A DNA stretch of 64,000 nucleotides from Bradyrhizobium erythrophlei (GCA_900129675.1 FSRD01000001.1:361501-425500), one strand, 5' to 3'; shown: positions 26,862 through 35,623, counted from the first letter of the stretch. Numbers and translations are program-made. The notes: generated from the sequence alone by a model not told the origin.

Positions 26862-27378
26862 TCCCGGACCGCACCGAGCGGCGGGCTTCGCCGCCCGCGC
26901 GCAACAAAACGACCATAACCCATCTGCCGAGGCCCGATCAGTCTCGGAAGATCCGGGTGGACGAACCGATGGATTGCATGGCTTGAAACGCCGCAACGAA
27001 GAAGGGTCTCGTCCTCTCGAGCCTGCCCGCCGCAAGCGGAATCGTGGTGCAGTCGCCTCGCGCGACGACCGAATGTGAGTTTGATCTGGCAAGCAACCCG
27101 GATCGTCGAACCGGCTCGACCCCTGGATCGCAAATGCGAGGATTGCAGATGCCCTGACAGAACCGCCAACACGAGCAACTCCTATCGTTCCCGACGCTCC
27201 AAGCATGATGACGTGCTCGCTCAACTCAAGGTCAAGCCGCTGCGCGGCCCCTGAAGGGCCGACCTTGACTTGATCTGCGCGCGTCATCCTGCAGGGCCCG
27301 CGGTCGCGACGAAAAGGTGGACCGCAGTCGAACTAAAAGGTGACTGCTAATTCTTGACACACACCTTCCCCATGTGAG
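26862..27378 (+). other. Non-coding right end of the IS110 element, possible guide-RNA region
   Basis: There is no convincing gene in 517 bp. GCGGGC-TTCGCC-GCCCGC lies 19 bp after the transposase stop. A nested structure at 27232-27270 pairs GTCAAG with CTTGAC around GGCCC-CTGAA-GGGCC. IS1111-type members carry their guide RNA downstream of the transposase and IS110-type members upstream. The long right end fits the former, but this assignment is inference. The last ~70 bp (GGTGACTGCTAATTCTTGAC) may be a remnant of another IS. Confidence 0.35.
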
Positions 27379-27436
27379 CAATCCATTCTTCCTTTATGCG
27401 GCACGATGGATTGCTTCGCTTCGCTCGCAATGACGG
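27379..27436. repeat. Right half of the palindromic repeat split by the IS110 element
   Basis: CAATCCATTC starts the fragment and GATTGCTTCGCTTCGCTCGC plus AATGACGG end it. It mirrors 25576-25605. It ends ten bases before the prpE stop codon. Confidence 0.75.
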
Positions 27437-27445
27437 CATTCGCCG

Positions 27446-29356
27446 TCACACCCTGCCCTTCAGCGCCTCCCCGATCTCGTCGAGCACCTTGGGATCCTCG
27501 ATGGTCGCGGGCATGGTCCAGGCCTCGCCGTCGGCGATCTTCTTGATGGTGCCGCGCAGGATTTTGCCCGACCGCGTTTTCGGCAGCCGGCCGACGGTGA
27601 TCGCGAGCTTGAAGGCGGCGACGGGGCCGAGTTTTTCCCGCACCAGCGCCACGATCTCCTTTTCGATCTCGAGCGGGCTGCGCGTCACGCCGGCCTTGAG
27701 CACCAGGAAGCCGCAGGGCACCTCGCCCTTGATCGCATCCTTGACGCCGAGCACTGCGCATTCGGCGACATCGGGATGGGACGCGAGAATCTCCTCCATG
27801 CCGCCGGTCGAAAGCCTGTGGCCGGCAACATTGATGATGTCGTCGGTGCGGCCCATCACGAACACATAGCCGTCCGCATCCCTGTAGCCGGCGTCGGAGG
27901 TTTTGTAATAGCCGGGGAATTCGGTGAGGTAGGCCTCCTTGAAACGGTCGTCCTGCTGCCACAGCGTCGGCAGGCAGGCCGGCGGCATCGGCAGTTTTAT
28001 GACGATCGAGCCCATGGTGCCGGCGGGCAAGGGCTTTGCGGCCTCATCGACCACATCGACCTGGTAGCCTGGCATCGGCACCGTCGGCGAACCGTGCTTG
28101 ACCGGCAGAATCCCCAAGCCCACCGGATTGCCGGCGATGCACCAGCCGGTTTCGGTCTGCCACCAATGATCGATGACAGGCACCTTCAACTGCGCTTCCG
28201 CCCATTCCACCGTCGGCGGATCGGCGCGCTCGCCGGCCAGGAACAGCGTGCGGAAGTTCGACAGGTCGTATTTGCGGATGAATTTGCCCTCCGGATCCTC
28301 CTTGCGGATGGCGCGGAACGCGGTCGGCGCGGTGAACAGCGCCACCGCCTTGTGTTCCGCGATCACGCGCCAGAACGCGCCGGCATCCGGCGTGCCGATC
28401 GGCTTGCCCTCATACATGATCGAGGTCGCGCCGTGGATCAGCGGCCCGTAAACGATGTAGCTGTGGCCGACCACCCAGCCGATGTCGGAGCCGCACCACC
28501 AGACTTCGCCGGGCTTGACGCCGTAGAGATTGAACATCGACCATTTCAGCGCAACCAGATGCCCGCCATTGTCGCGCACCACGCCCTTGGGGATTCCCGT
28601 GGTGCCGGAGGTGTAGAGGATGTAGAGCGGATCGGTCGCCAGCACCGGGACGCAGTCGGCGGATTTCTTCGCCGCCATCGCCTTGCTGCGCAGCGTCGCC
28701 CAGTCATGATCGCGGCCGGCGGTGAGATCGCAGCCCTGTTGCGGCCGCTGCAGCACGATGCAGGTCGCGGGCTTGACGCTCGAAAGCCTGATCGCCTCGT
28801 CGAGCAGCGGCTTGTATTGCACGATGCGGCCGGGCTCGAGCCCGCAGCTCGCCGAGAAGATCAGTTTTGGCTTGGCGTCCTCGATTCGTGTCGCAAGCTC
28901 CTTGGCCGCAAAGCCGCCGAACACCACGCTGTGCACCGCACCAATCCGCGCGCAGGCCAGCATCGCGATGACAGCCTCCGGCACCATCGGCATATAGAGG
29001 ATGACGCGATCGCCTTTTGTCACGCCGAAATCCTGCATGATCGCGGCGAGCGTTTTCACCTCGTGCAGCATCTCGGCATAGGTCAATTTGGTGATGCTGC
29101 CTGCCAGCGGCGAATCGTGGATCAGCGCCACCTGATCGGCGCGACCACCCGCGACATGGCGGTCGAGCGCATTGTAGCAGGTGTTGACCACGCCGCCGGT
29201 AAACCAGCAGCCGTAGGGGCCCATCGACGGATCGAAGATCTTCCTGGCCGGCTCGATCCAGTCGATCTCGGCCGCCGCCTCCGCCCAAAAACCCGCGGGA
29301 TCCCGGAGCGAGCGGGCGTAGACCTCGTGATACCTGCTTTTCTCGTGGACGTTCAT
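27446..29356 (-). CDS. prpE: Propionyl-CoA synthetase
   Basis: A protein of 636 residues of the acetyl/propionyl-CoA synthetase group of AMP-forming ligases. It converts propionate (and acetate) to the CoA ester. The P-loop is LYTSGTTGIPKGVVRDNGGH. WWCGSDIGWVVGHSYIVYGPL, DHWWQTETGWCI and YYKTSDAGYRDADGYVFVMGR follow. The hinge is DDIINVAGHRLSTGGMEE and the catalytic, acetylatable lysine is in LPKTRSGKILRGTIKK. The shorter substrate-pocket pattern and the VRDNGGH motif favour PrpE over Acs. The start MNVHEKSRYHEVYARS is chosen, as 10 upstream codons are not conserved-looking. Confidence 0.9.
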   Translation of the reverse strand: MNVHEKSRYHEVYARSLRDPAGFWAEAAAEIDWIEPARKIFDPSMGPYGCWFTGGVVNTCYNALDRHVAGGRADQVALIHDSPLAGSITKLTYAEMLHEVKTLAAIMQDFGVTKGDRVILYMPMVPEAVIAMLACARIGAVHSVVFGGFAAKELATRIEDAKPKLIFSASCGLEPGRIVQYKPLLDEAIRLSSVKPATCIVLQRPQQGCDLTAGRDHDWATLRSKAMAAKKSADCVPVLATDPLYILYTSGTTGIPKGVVRDNGGHLVALKWSMFNLYGVKPGEVWWCGSDIGWVVGHSYIVYGPLIHGATSIMYEGKPIGTPDAGAFWRVIAEHKAVALFTAPTAFRAIRKEDPEGKFIRKYDLSNFRTLFLAGERADPPTVEWAEAQLKVPVIDHWWQTETGWCIAGNPVGLGILPVKHGSPTVPMPGYQVDVVDEAAKPLPAGTMGSIVIKLPMPPACLPTLWQQDDRFKEAYLTEFPGYYKTSDAGYRDADGYVFVMGRTDDIINVAGHRLSTGGMEEILASHPDVAECAVLGVKDAIKGEVPCGFLVLKAGVTRSPLEIEKEIVALVREKLGPVAAFKLAITVGRLPKTRSGKILRGTIKKIADGEAWTMPATIEDPKVLDEIGEALKGRV

Positions 29357-29378
29357 GGCGCGCTCCCGTGATCTACCC

Positions 29379-29483
29379 TCCGTCATGCCCGGCCTTGTGC
29401 AGCCTTGTGCCGGGCATCCACGTCTTGTTTCCTCGGAAGAAGCAAGACGTGGATGGCCAGGGCAAGCCCGGCCATGACGATGC
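29379..29483. repeat. Palindromic intergenic repeat
   Basis: CCGTCATGCCCGGCCTTGTG at the left is mirrored by CAAGCCCGGCCATGACGATG at the right. A central hairpin pairs CATCCACGTCTTG with CAAGACGTGGATG. It is a relative of the 3862-3967 element. Confidence 0.75.
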
Positions 29484-29654
29484 GGGCAAATGTCGTTATT
29501 CTTTCAGCCATTGTCACGGGAAGCGGCGCCAGATCAAGCCGGAACAGCCTAGCGGGCTCGCCACTCTCCGTATTTGCCGCCGAACCCGCGTTGCGACGGG
29601 CGTCAACCATGATGTTCGGTCCATGGTGACAGAGGGTATTGCGGCGCTGTGGGG

Positions 29655-29795
29655 CGGTGAACGTCGCGGAGCCGCCACCCTGAGGTGCGCGCTCTTGCGC
29701 GCCTCGAAGGGCGGCACATCCTTCGAGGCTCGCCCAAGGGCTCACACCTCCAGCGATGAGCGCACTTGCACTCACGCGGGGATGACGGTTCGCCC
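29655..29795. repeat. Intergenic repeat of the ccctgaggtgcgcgc type
   Basis: CACCCTGAGGTGCGCGCTCT and GCGCGCCTCGAAGG at the left, then TCCTTCGAGGCTCGCC and GGGATGACGG at the right, form imperfect nested inverted repeats. No gene is seen in 29357-29817; the two repeats account for most of that interval. Confidence 0.55.
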
Positions 29796-29817
29796 GCTGG
29801 TCCGCCCTCGGCTAACC

Positions 29818-31176
29818 CTACTGCCGGGCGATGGTATTGAGCTGGTCCAGCCGATCCGCCATCGCCTGGCGCAGATCGTAGCCGCGGCGGCCGAAGGACG
29901 CGTTGCGCTTGTCGATGAAGTCGCGTTGTTGCCGGGTCGGCGCCAGCGCCGCGCGATGGCTGTCGGATTCTGCGCCGGCGATTACCCTGAGGAACACCTC
30001 GTTGATGTTGCGGTCGAGCTGGGCGAGGCCGGGGTCGGCACAAATCGCTTTCTCCACCTGACGCTTCGCGGTGGCGCAATTGAAGCTCGGCAAATTCTTC
30101 TGGTAGGCCAGCGTGCCCAGCCGTTCAACTTCGAGCGCAATCTCCTGATGGTTGGTGGCCGCGGTCTTGTCGGAGGGATCGAGCCGGATCGCCTCGGCGT
30201 AATCCTGCAGCGCGCGGGCCCGGTCGCCCTTGCCGCGCCATGCCGCACCGCGGTTGTTGTAGGCGCGCTGAAACTTCGGATCCAGTTTCAATGCCGCATC
30301 GTAATCCGCAATGGCGCGGTCGTAATTTTTCAACGCCTGATACGCATCGCCGCGGTTGGTCAGGAATTTTGCGTCGGGGCGAATTCCAATCGCCTCGTCG
30401 TAATCGGCGATCGCGCGTGCGTAATCGCCATTGCCGGCGAGGTGCAGCCCGCGATTGTCGAAGAATTCCGGCTGCGACGGATCGATCCGGATCGCAGCAC
30501 TATCGTCCTCGAGCGCGCGCTCGGAACGGCCAAGCTTGCGATAGGCCGAGGCCCGGTTGGTGTAGGTCCGGGCCCGGTGCGGTTCGAGGCGGATCGCCTG
30601 GTCGTAATCGGCGATCGCCTTCTGATACTCGCCCTTGAAATACCAGGCGGCGCCGCGGTCCGAAAACGCCTGCGCGAAATCGGGCTTGAGCCGCAGCGCC
30701 TCGTCATAGTCCTCGATGGCGCGATCATATTTGCCGGCATTGTTGAAGGCGTTGCCGCGGCTCTCGTAGCCGTTGGCATTGTCCGGCTCGAGCCTGATGG
30801 CCTGGTTCAGCGCTTCAAGCGCAGCCTCCCTCTGGCCGGTCTGGCGAAGGATTTCGCCGCGGGCGCGAAACGCGCGCGCACGGTTGGGGTCTTTGGCAAT
30901 GACCGCCTCGATCTCGGCCAGCGCCTTGTCGCTCTCGCCGTTGCCATGGCGCGCAACGGCGCGGGTAATCATGGCATCGAGGCGGTCGGCGTCCGGCGTC
31001 GCCGGATTGTCGATCAGCACGGTGCAGCTTTCAATCAGTTGTGCCGGAGCCGCAACCGTCAGCGCCGCGCAGGTGACCGGCGGCTCGGCCGCCGCGTCGG
31101 CGCGTGCGCCGGCGGAAACCAGCATGGTGATGGCAAACGCCGCGCTGGCGGCAAAGCGCGAAATCGATGATCGCAT
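29818..31176 (-). CDS. Exported TPR protein with C-terminal LprI/DUF1311-like domain
   Basis: A protein of 452 residues. The signal peptide is FAASAAFAITMLVSAGARA. Residues ~90-340 hold about seven tandem 34-residue tetratricopeptide repeats (for example YDRAIEDYDEALRLKPDFAQ, YQKAIADYDQAIRLEPHRAR). The C-terminal ~90 residues match the lysozyme-inhibitor LprI N-terminal-type domain (DUF1311), with FNCATAKRQVEKAICADPGL and LDRNINEVFLRV. The conserved cysteines are present. A periplasmic scaffold role is plausible. A shorter paralogue with the same architecture lies directly upstream (31291-32058). Confidence 0.82.
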   Translation of the reverse strand: MRSSISRFAASAAFAITMLVSAGARADAAAEPPVTCAALTVAAPAQLIESCTVLIDNPATPDADRLDAMITRAVARHGNGESDKALAEIEAVIAKDPNRARAFRARGEILRQTGQREAALEALNQAIRLEPDNANGYESRGNAFNNAGKYDRAIEDYDEALRLKPDFAQAFSDRGAAWYFKGEYQKAIADYDQAIRLEPHRARTYTNRASAYRKLGRSERALEDDSAAIRIDPSQPEFFDNRGLHLAGNGDYARAIADYDEAIGIRPDAKFLTNRGDAYQALKNYDRAIADYDAALKLDPKFQRAYNNRGAAWRGKGDRARALQDYAEAIRLDPSDKTAATNHQEIALEVERLGTLAYQKNLPSFNCATAKRQVEKAICADPGLAQLDRNINEVFLRVIAGAESDSHRAALAPTRQQRDFIDKRNASFGRRGYDLRQAMADRLDQLNTIARQ

Positions 31177-31290
31177 GACCGGCTCTCAAAATACGGGCAC
31201 CTCGCGCGGGCATGCCGCGTCTGACGCTATGTCGCCGCAGTCGGCGCCGAGGTTCGAAAGCTGGCCATTTCCCGTGGCCGGGCCAGACGG

Positions 31291-32058
31291 CTAGTAGCCG
31301 TCGACGCCCAGCAACTTCTGCAGCCGCTCCTTCATCGCCTTGCGCAGATCGTAACCCGGCCGGCCGAACTCGGCATTGCGGCTTGCGACAAAGGCGTTCT
31401 GCTCTTGCTGCAGCGCGCGCGCTTCACCGGGACTCCTGGCCTCGCCGATCACCCTGATATTCGCCGCGTTGATTTCGCGGTCGAGATCGGCGATCTCCGG
31501 ATCGGCGCAGATCGCCTTCTCGACCGCGCGGCGAGCGGTGGCGCAATTGAAGCTCGGCCTGCCGGCAACCGCCATCAGCGCGCCGAGCCGCTCCAGCTCC
31601 TGCGCCAGCGACTTGTAATTGCCGCGCGCGGCCGGATGATCGGGCTTCAGCTTGATCGCCGCGCCGAAATCGGCCAGCGCGTTCGGCCGGTCGCCTTTCC
31701 TGCGCCAGAGTTCGCCGCGCGCGTTGAAGATATCGGCGAGCGTCGGATCGAGCCGCAGCACCGCGTCATAGTCCGATATGGCGCGGTCGATCATATCCTT
31801 GCGCTCAAAGGCGCCGCCGCGTGCGATCAGCGCCTTGATGCGGTCGGCTCTTTCAGTCTTTTCGGTATCGATCAGCGCGCCGCAGGTACTGACGATCCTG
31901 TCGTTATCGTCGCCGGCGGCGGCCGCGGCCAGGCATGGCGCGCGATCTATCAGCAAATCCCTGGCCGGCTCGGCGCCGGCCGCGAACGCGCCGGGTGAGA
32001 GCGCGACCCACAGGACGGACGCGAAAACAGCCCTCGTTATATTGAAGCAACCTCGCAT
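31291..32058 (-). CDS. Exported TPR protein with LprI/DUF1311-like domain, short paralogue
   Basis: A protein of 255 residues. The start MRGCFNITRAVFASVLW leads into a signal peptide ending PGAFAAGA. Two to three TPR units (for example IDRAISDYDAVLRLDPTLAD and ALADFGAAIKLKPDH) precede a C-terminal domain. There FNCATARRAVEKAICADPEI and RAVEKAICADPEIADLDREI parallel the 29818-31176 paralogue closely, as does the ending GRPGYDLRKAMKERLQKLL. The two genes are 114 bp apart on the same strand. A tandem duplication followed by loss or gain of TPR units is likely. Confidence 0.8.
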   Translation of the reverse strand: MRGCFNITRAVFASVLWVALSPGAFAAGAEPARDLLIDRAPCLAAAAAGDDNDRIVSTCGALIDTEKTERADRIKALIARGGAFERKDMIDRAISDYDAVLRLDPTLADIFNARGELWRRKGDRPNALADFGAAIKLKPDHPAARGNYKSLAQELERLGALMAVAGRPSFNCATARRAVEKAICADPEIADLDREINAANIRVIGEARSPGEARALQQEQNAFVASRNAEFGRPGYDLRKAMKERLQKLLGVDGY

Positions 32059-32143
32059 CGACTGCCTGGCAAGAAGTTTTCGATATAGGCGTGATCGTAG
32101 CAAGCGGTCCGCCGTTCGGACAGCGGCAGATTTGCAATTGATC

Positions 32144-32312
32144 GCGTCGTCCCGGCCCATATGCGCAATTGCGCATCAGGAGCCGGGACCGATACGCCGC
32201 GGCTTATCGGTTCGAGAGAGCTGTTCGACGGCCTTCGCGCTACACAAAAGCCTGTGGCTATGGGTCCCGGATCGGCGCTCGCTATCGCTCGCTTGTCCGG
32301 GACGACGAGAGA
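32144..32312. repeat. Dispersed mosaic repeat with cccgg arms
   Basis: CGTCGTCCCGGCCCATATGC on the left mirrors GCTTGTCCGGGACGACGAG on the right. Internal GAGCCGGGACC and GGGTCCCGGATC arms match the 6.6- and 9.3-kb elements. It separates the LprI-like genes from the SDR gene. Confidence 0.65.
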
Positions 32313-32318
32313 TGAGAG

Positions 32319-33122
32319 TTAACCCGCCCGACAGGTGAGCCCGCCATCGACGACGAGCTCGATGCCGGTGACATATCTGGACTCGTCCGACGCCAGATAC
32401 AGCGCCGCGTTCGCGACATCCCAGGCCTCGCCCATGTGTCCCATCGGCACCTGCGCATCGCGGGCGCGCCACATCGCTTCCACATCGCCCTTGGCATAGC
32501 TCGCCGCCAGGCCCGCCGAGTGTTCGACCATCGGCGTCTTCATCAGGCCCGGAAGGATAGCGTTGACCCTGACGTGCCCAGCTGCAAATTCGACCGCAGT
32601 GGTGCGCGTCATCTGATTCATCGCGGCCTTGCTGGCGCCATAGCTGACGTAGGAAATGCCGACATGGCGGATCGAGGCGATCGACGAAATGTTGATGATC
32701 GACCCGCCGCCCTGCCGCACCATCACGGGAATCACGTGCTTCATGGCGAGATAGGCGCTCTTGAGATTGACCGCGAAGACATGATCCCAGCTGGCCTCGT
32801 TGACCTCGACCACGCTGCCCATCTCGGCAATCCCGACATTGTTGTCGAGCACGTCGATACGGCCATAAGCCTTCAGGCACGCGGCCACCATCGCCTCGAC
32901 CTGATCGGCTTGCGAGACATCGGCGGTGAACGCCGTCGCCTTGCCGCCTTCGCCAGTGATGATCTTCACGGTCTCTGCGACGGCGGCCGCATTGCGGTCG
33001 ACGCAAAACACCTCTGCGCCCTCGCGCGCAAAGGTCACCGCGGTTGCCTTGCCATTGCCCCAGCCCGGACCGATTGAGCCGGCGCCGACGACCATCGCGA
33101 TTTTGTCCTTGAGCCGTTCCAT
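32319..33122 (-). CDS. Short-chain dehydrogenase/reductase (SDR)
   Basis: A protein of 267 residues, Rossmann-fold NAD(P)-dependent oxidoreductase. The cofactor motif is VVGAGSIGPGWGNGKA, a longer variant of G-x3-G-x-G. DNNVGIAEMG replaces the usual NNAG. The catalytic Ser lies in INISSIASI and the Tyr/Lys pair in SYVSYGASKAAMNQ. The C-terminal Asp-Gly-Gly (VVDGGLTCRAG) is standard. The substrate is unknown. It is the fourth gene after TAXI-SBP, TRAP permease and DUF1850 on one strand, which suggests it acts on the imported organic acid. Confidence 0.88.
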   Translation of the reverse strand: MERLKDKIAMVVGAGSIGPGWGNGKATAVTFAREGAEVFCVDRNAAAVAETVKIITGEGGKATAFTADVSQADQVEAMVAACLKAYGRIDVLDNNVGIAEMGSVVEVNEASWDHVFAVNLKSAYLAMKHVIPVMVRQGGGSIINISSIASIRHVGISYVSYGASKAAMNQMTRTTAVEFAAGHVRVNAILPGLMKTPMVEHSAGLAASYAKGDVEAMWRARDAQVPMGHMGEAWDVANAALYLASDESRYVTGIELVVDGGLTCRAG

Positions 33123-33143
33123 CGACGTCTCCTATGTTTTCCG

Positions 33144-33518
33144 TTATCGTTCGCAGGCGCGCATGGTCGTGACGTTAGCACCGATCGGATGCCCGAAGAT
33201 CTCCGACAGCGTCCGGCAATTTCCGTCCACGCATAACCGCCATTCGCCGGCGGCTCCGGAATTACCGAGGATGACTTCCGGCATCGGCGCCCGCTTCGGC
33301 TGCCATTGAAACCAGCCATCGACGAGGCGCGCGTCCGGCGGCGGCTCCATGCCGGCGCCAAAGCCCTTGATGCGCGCCTGCACCAGTTCGAGGCCTTGTG
33401 GCGTGATGTGCCAATCTTCCTGCCAGGCGGTCTTCTCGATCGAATGGGTCCATACAAGCGTGAACGCCGCGATCGACAGCGTTTTCACCACGCCCAGGGA
33501 GGCGAGGCACAGGCTCAA
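33144..33518 (-). CDS. DUF1850 protein associated with TAXI-TRAP transporters
   Basis: About 124 residues. The TTG at 33518 overlaps the TRAP-permease stop as TTGA and gives (M)SLCLASLGVVKTLSIAAF, a hydrophobic N-terminus. Two GTG codons (33491, 33488) are alternatives. FTLVWTHSIEKTAWQEDW is the DUF1850 hallmark, followed by GAGMEPPPDARLVDGWFQW. Proteins of this family accompany fused TRAP permeases, and a single gene order TAXI-permease-DUF1850 recurs. The exact role is unknown. Confidence 0.8.
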   Translation of the reverse strand: MSLCLASLGVVKTLSIAAFTLVWTHSIEKTAWQEDWHITPQGLELVQARIKGFGAGMEPPPDARLVDGWFQWQPKRAPMPEVILGNSGAAGEWRLCVDGNCRTLSEIFGHPIGANVTTMRACER

Positions 33519-35623
33519 GCCGCTGCCACCGCGTTGCGCGGGCGCTGCCGCCATTGCCAGAGCACGAGAGCCGCCGCGAGCGCAAAACCCAGCGTATCGC
33601 TGAAGCGGAAATCGCCGAGCAGGCACAGCGCCGCGACGAAGGCGAGCGCGATTTCAGGCCATGACAGCCGCGTGAACAGAAAGCCGATCGCGACGACGCC
33701 GAACAGACCGATCGCGACCAGCGCCTTGAAGGTCGCCAGCGCCACCGCGCCGTAGAACCCGAGTTGCGCCGCCATGGGATCGCCGGCCTGCAGCATCAGC
33801 GCCGGCGAATAGACGAAGATGAAGGGAATGACGTAGCCGGCAAGCGCGATGCGCATCGCCTCCCAGCCGATCTTGTCGGGATTTTCCCGCGCGATCGGCG
33901 CCGCCGCCAGCGCGGCCAGCGCCACCGGCGGCGAGAGGTCGGCCATGATGCCGTAGTAGAACGCGAACATGTGGCTGGAAATCAAGGGCACGCCGAGCTT
34001 GGCGAGCGCAGGTGCGGCCAGCGCCGCGGTGATGATGTAGGTCGGAATCGTCGGAATGCCGGTGCCGAGCAGGATCGACAGCAGCATGGTCATGATCAAC
34101 GCCAGGAACAGGCTTTTCGCGCCGAGCCCGATGATCCAGCCGCCGAAGATGGTGCCGACGCCGGTCTGCGTCATCATGCCGATGATGGTGCCGACGATGG
34201 CGCAGGCCATGCCCACCGTCAGCGCCGATTTGGCGCTGTCGGCGAGCGAGTCGCGACAGGCTTTGAGCGTGGTGCGGCCGCCGCGCGTGACCGCCGCGAT
34301 CAGGATCAGCCCGCCGACCACACTTGCAATCGGCACGATCTCGAGACCGTTGCGCGACACCGCGGCAGCCACCAGCGCCAGCCCGATCCAGAACACGTAA
34401 CGCACCACGAGGTTGGAGAAACCGAGCGTGATGCTGGTACCCAGAATCAGCGCCACCGTGAGCGCCAGCCCCATGCTGCCGGCGTAAAGAGGGGTAAAGC
34501 CTTCGAACAGCATGTAAACCAGCGCCGCCAGCGGCAGCACCAGATACCAGCGCGCCACCAGCGCTTTCCAGGCGCTTGGGATTTCCGAGCGCTTCATGCC
34601 GACAAGGCCGTGCTTGCCGGCTTCCAGATGCACCATCCAGAACGCGGAGGCGAAATACAGCATCGCCGGAATCACCGCGGCCTTGACGATGGCGGAATAT
34701 TCGACGCCCAGCGTCTCCGCCATGATGAAGGCGACCGCGCCCATCACTGGCGGCATGATCTGTCCGCCCATCGAGGCGGTGGCCTCGACGCCGGCGGCAA
34801 AGGCGCGGCGATAGCCGAACTTGATCATCAGGGGGATAGTGAACTGGCCGACGGTGACGACGTTGGCGACGCCGGAGCCCGAGATCGTGCCCATCATGCC
34901 CGACGCAAACACCGCGACCTTGGCCGGTCCGCCGCGGGTGCGGCCGAACAGGCCCAGCGACACATCGGTGAACAGCTGGATCATGCCGGCGCGTTCGAGG
35001 AACGAGCCGAACAGAATGAACAGGAAGATGTAGGTCGCCGACACATAGATCGGCACGCCGTAAAACCCTTCCGTGCCGTAGGAGAGATGGGTGATGATCT
35101 GATCGAAATCATAACCGCGATGATTGAGCGGCGCCGGCAGATACTGGCCGAAGAACCAGTACAGCAGACAGGCGCCGCACATCAGCGGCAGCGCCAGGCC
35201 CATCAGCCGCCGCGTGCCTTCGAAAATCAGCACGGCCAGCAGCGCGCCTACGGCAAGGTCGGTATTGGTCGGATCGCCGTCGCGCGCGATCAGGTCGGCA
35301 TAGAAGATCCACTGATAGAGCCCGCACAGGAATCCGACGCCGCCGATCAGCCAGCCGACCGCGCGGCCGAAAGCGTTCTTGGCGGTGAAATTGCCGATCA
35401 GGCCGAAGGTCATCAGGATCAGGAAGCCGACGTGCACGCCGCGCACCACCTGGCTCGGCAGCACGTTCCATGCCGCGACCACGAGCTGGAACACCGCAAA
35501 CGCGATACCGATGAGGTAGGCCAGATGGCCCCAGCCCCCCGGGCCAAAGCCTTCCGGAAACCCGTGCTCGAAATTGTCGAATTCGACCTTGACCGGCGCT
35601 TCTGCGCCCTCGGCCTGCACCAT
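33515..35623 (-). CDS. TRAP transporter fused permease (4TM/12TM, DctQM-type)
   Basis: A protein of 702 residues with about 16 or more hydrophobic segments. The small-subunit-like part is in the first ~170 residues (from GWGHLAYLIGIAFAVFQLVV). The large DctM-like part follows, with FVFLFILFG-like TM helices, the conserved GGPAKVAVFASGMMGTISGS, MGGQIMPPVMGAVAFIMAE and TGIPTIPTYIITAALAAPAL. It imports carboxylates driven by an ion gradient with the periplasmic TAXI protein encoded upstream. The ATG follows GGGGGAACGATTCAC. It overlaps the DUF1850 gene by 4 bp. Confidence 0.92.
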   Translation of the reverse strand: MVQAEGAEAPVKVEFDNFEHGFPEGFGPGGWGHLAYLIGIAFAVFQLVVAAWNVLPSQVVRGVHVGFLILMTFGLIGNFTAKNAFGRAVGWLIGGVGFLCGLYQWIFYADLIARDGDPTNTDLAVGALLAVLIFEGTRRLMGLALPLMCGACLLYWFFGQYLPAPLNHRGYDFDQIITHLSYGTEGFYGVPIYVSATYIFLFILFGSFLERAGMIQLFTDVSLGLFGRTRGGPAKVAVFASGMMGTISGSGVANVVTVGQFTIPLMIKFGYRRAFAAGVEATASMGGQIMPPVMGAVAFIMAETLGVEYSAIVKAAVIPAMLYFASAFWMVHLEAGKHGLVGMKRSEIPSAWKALVARWYLVLPLAALVYMLFEGFTPLYAGSMGLALTVALILGTSITLGFSNLVVRYVFWIGLALVAAAVSRNGLEIVPIASVVGGLILIAAVTRGGRTTLKACRDSLADSAKSALTVGMACAIVGTIIGMMTQTGVGTIFGGWIIGLGAKSLFLALIMTMLLSILLGTGIPTIPTYIITAALAAPALAKLGVPLISSHMFAFYYGIMADLSPPVALAALAAAPIARENPDKIGWEAMRIALAGYVIPFIFVYSPALMLQAGDPMAAQLGFYGAVALATFKALVAIGLFGVVAIGFLFTRLSWPEIALAFVAALCLLGDFRFSDTLGFALAAALVLWQWRQRPRNAVAAA

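Larger units (their letters stand above)
25606..27378 (+). mobile_element. IS110-family insertion sequence (about 1.77 kb) inserted in a palindromic repeat
   Basis: Boundaries are deduced from the split repeat: GCGACGAAG ends at 25605 and CAATCCATTC resumes at 27379. Near the ends CATGGGG (25610-25616) and CCCCATG (27368-27374) form a 7-bp subterminal inverted repeat. No target duplication is evident, as expected for the family. There is one transposase gene, only 74 bp of left non-coding sequence and ~517 bp of right non-coding sequence. The right end is longer than usual and may include debris of another element. Confidence 0.75.

Noticed and set aside
27160..27251. Reading frame ending SKHDDVLAQLKVKPLRGP in the right end of the IS110 element
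   Set aside because: It looks protein-like over about 30 codons, but it has no start or ribosome site and no family can be named; noted only as possible IS debris.
25359..27287. 642-codon reverse open frame across the IS110 element
   Set aside because: It is antisense to the transposase and Arg/Pro/Gly-rich; a long open antisense frame is expected in GC-rich DNA.
27446..29371. Long forward-strand open frame opposite the propionyl-CoA synthetase gene
   Set aside because: It is the antisense shadow of a well-recognised ligase; composition is Arg/His/Ala-rich and no ribosome site is seen. The same applies to long shadows opposite the ABC exporter, fadD, TRAP permease and pflB genes.
30300..30900. 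Tandem repeated DNA inside 29818-31176 considered as a CRISPR or satellite array
   Set aside because: The periodicity of about 102 bp is the coding of 34-residue TPR units; there are no identical repeats with unique spacers.
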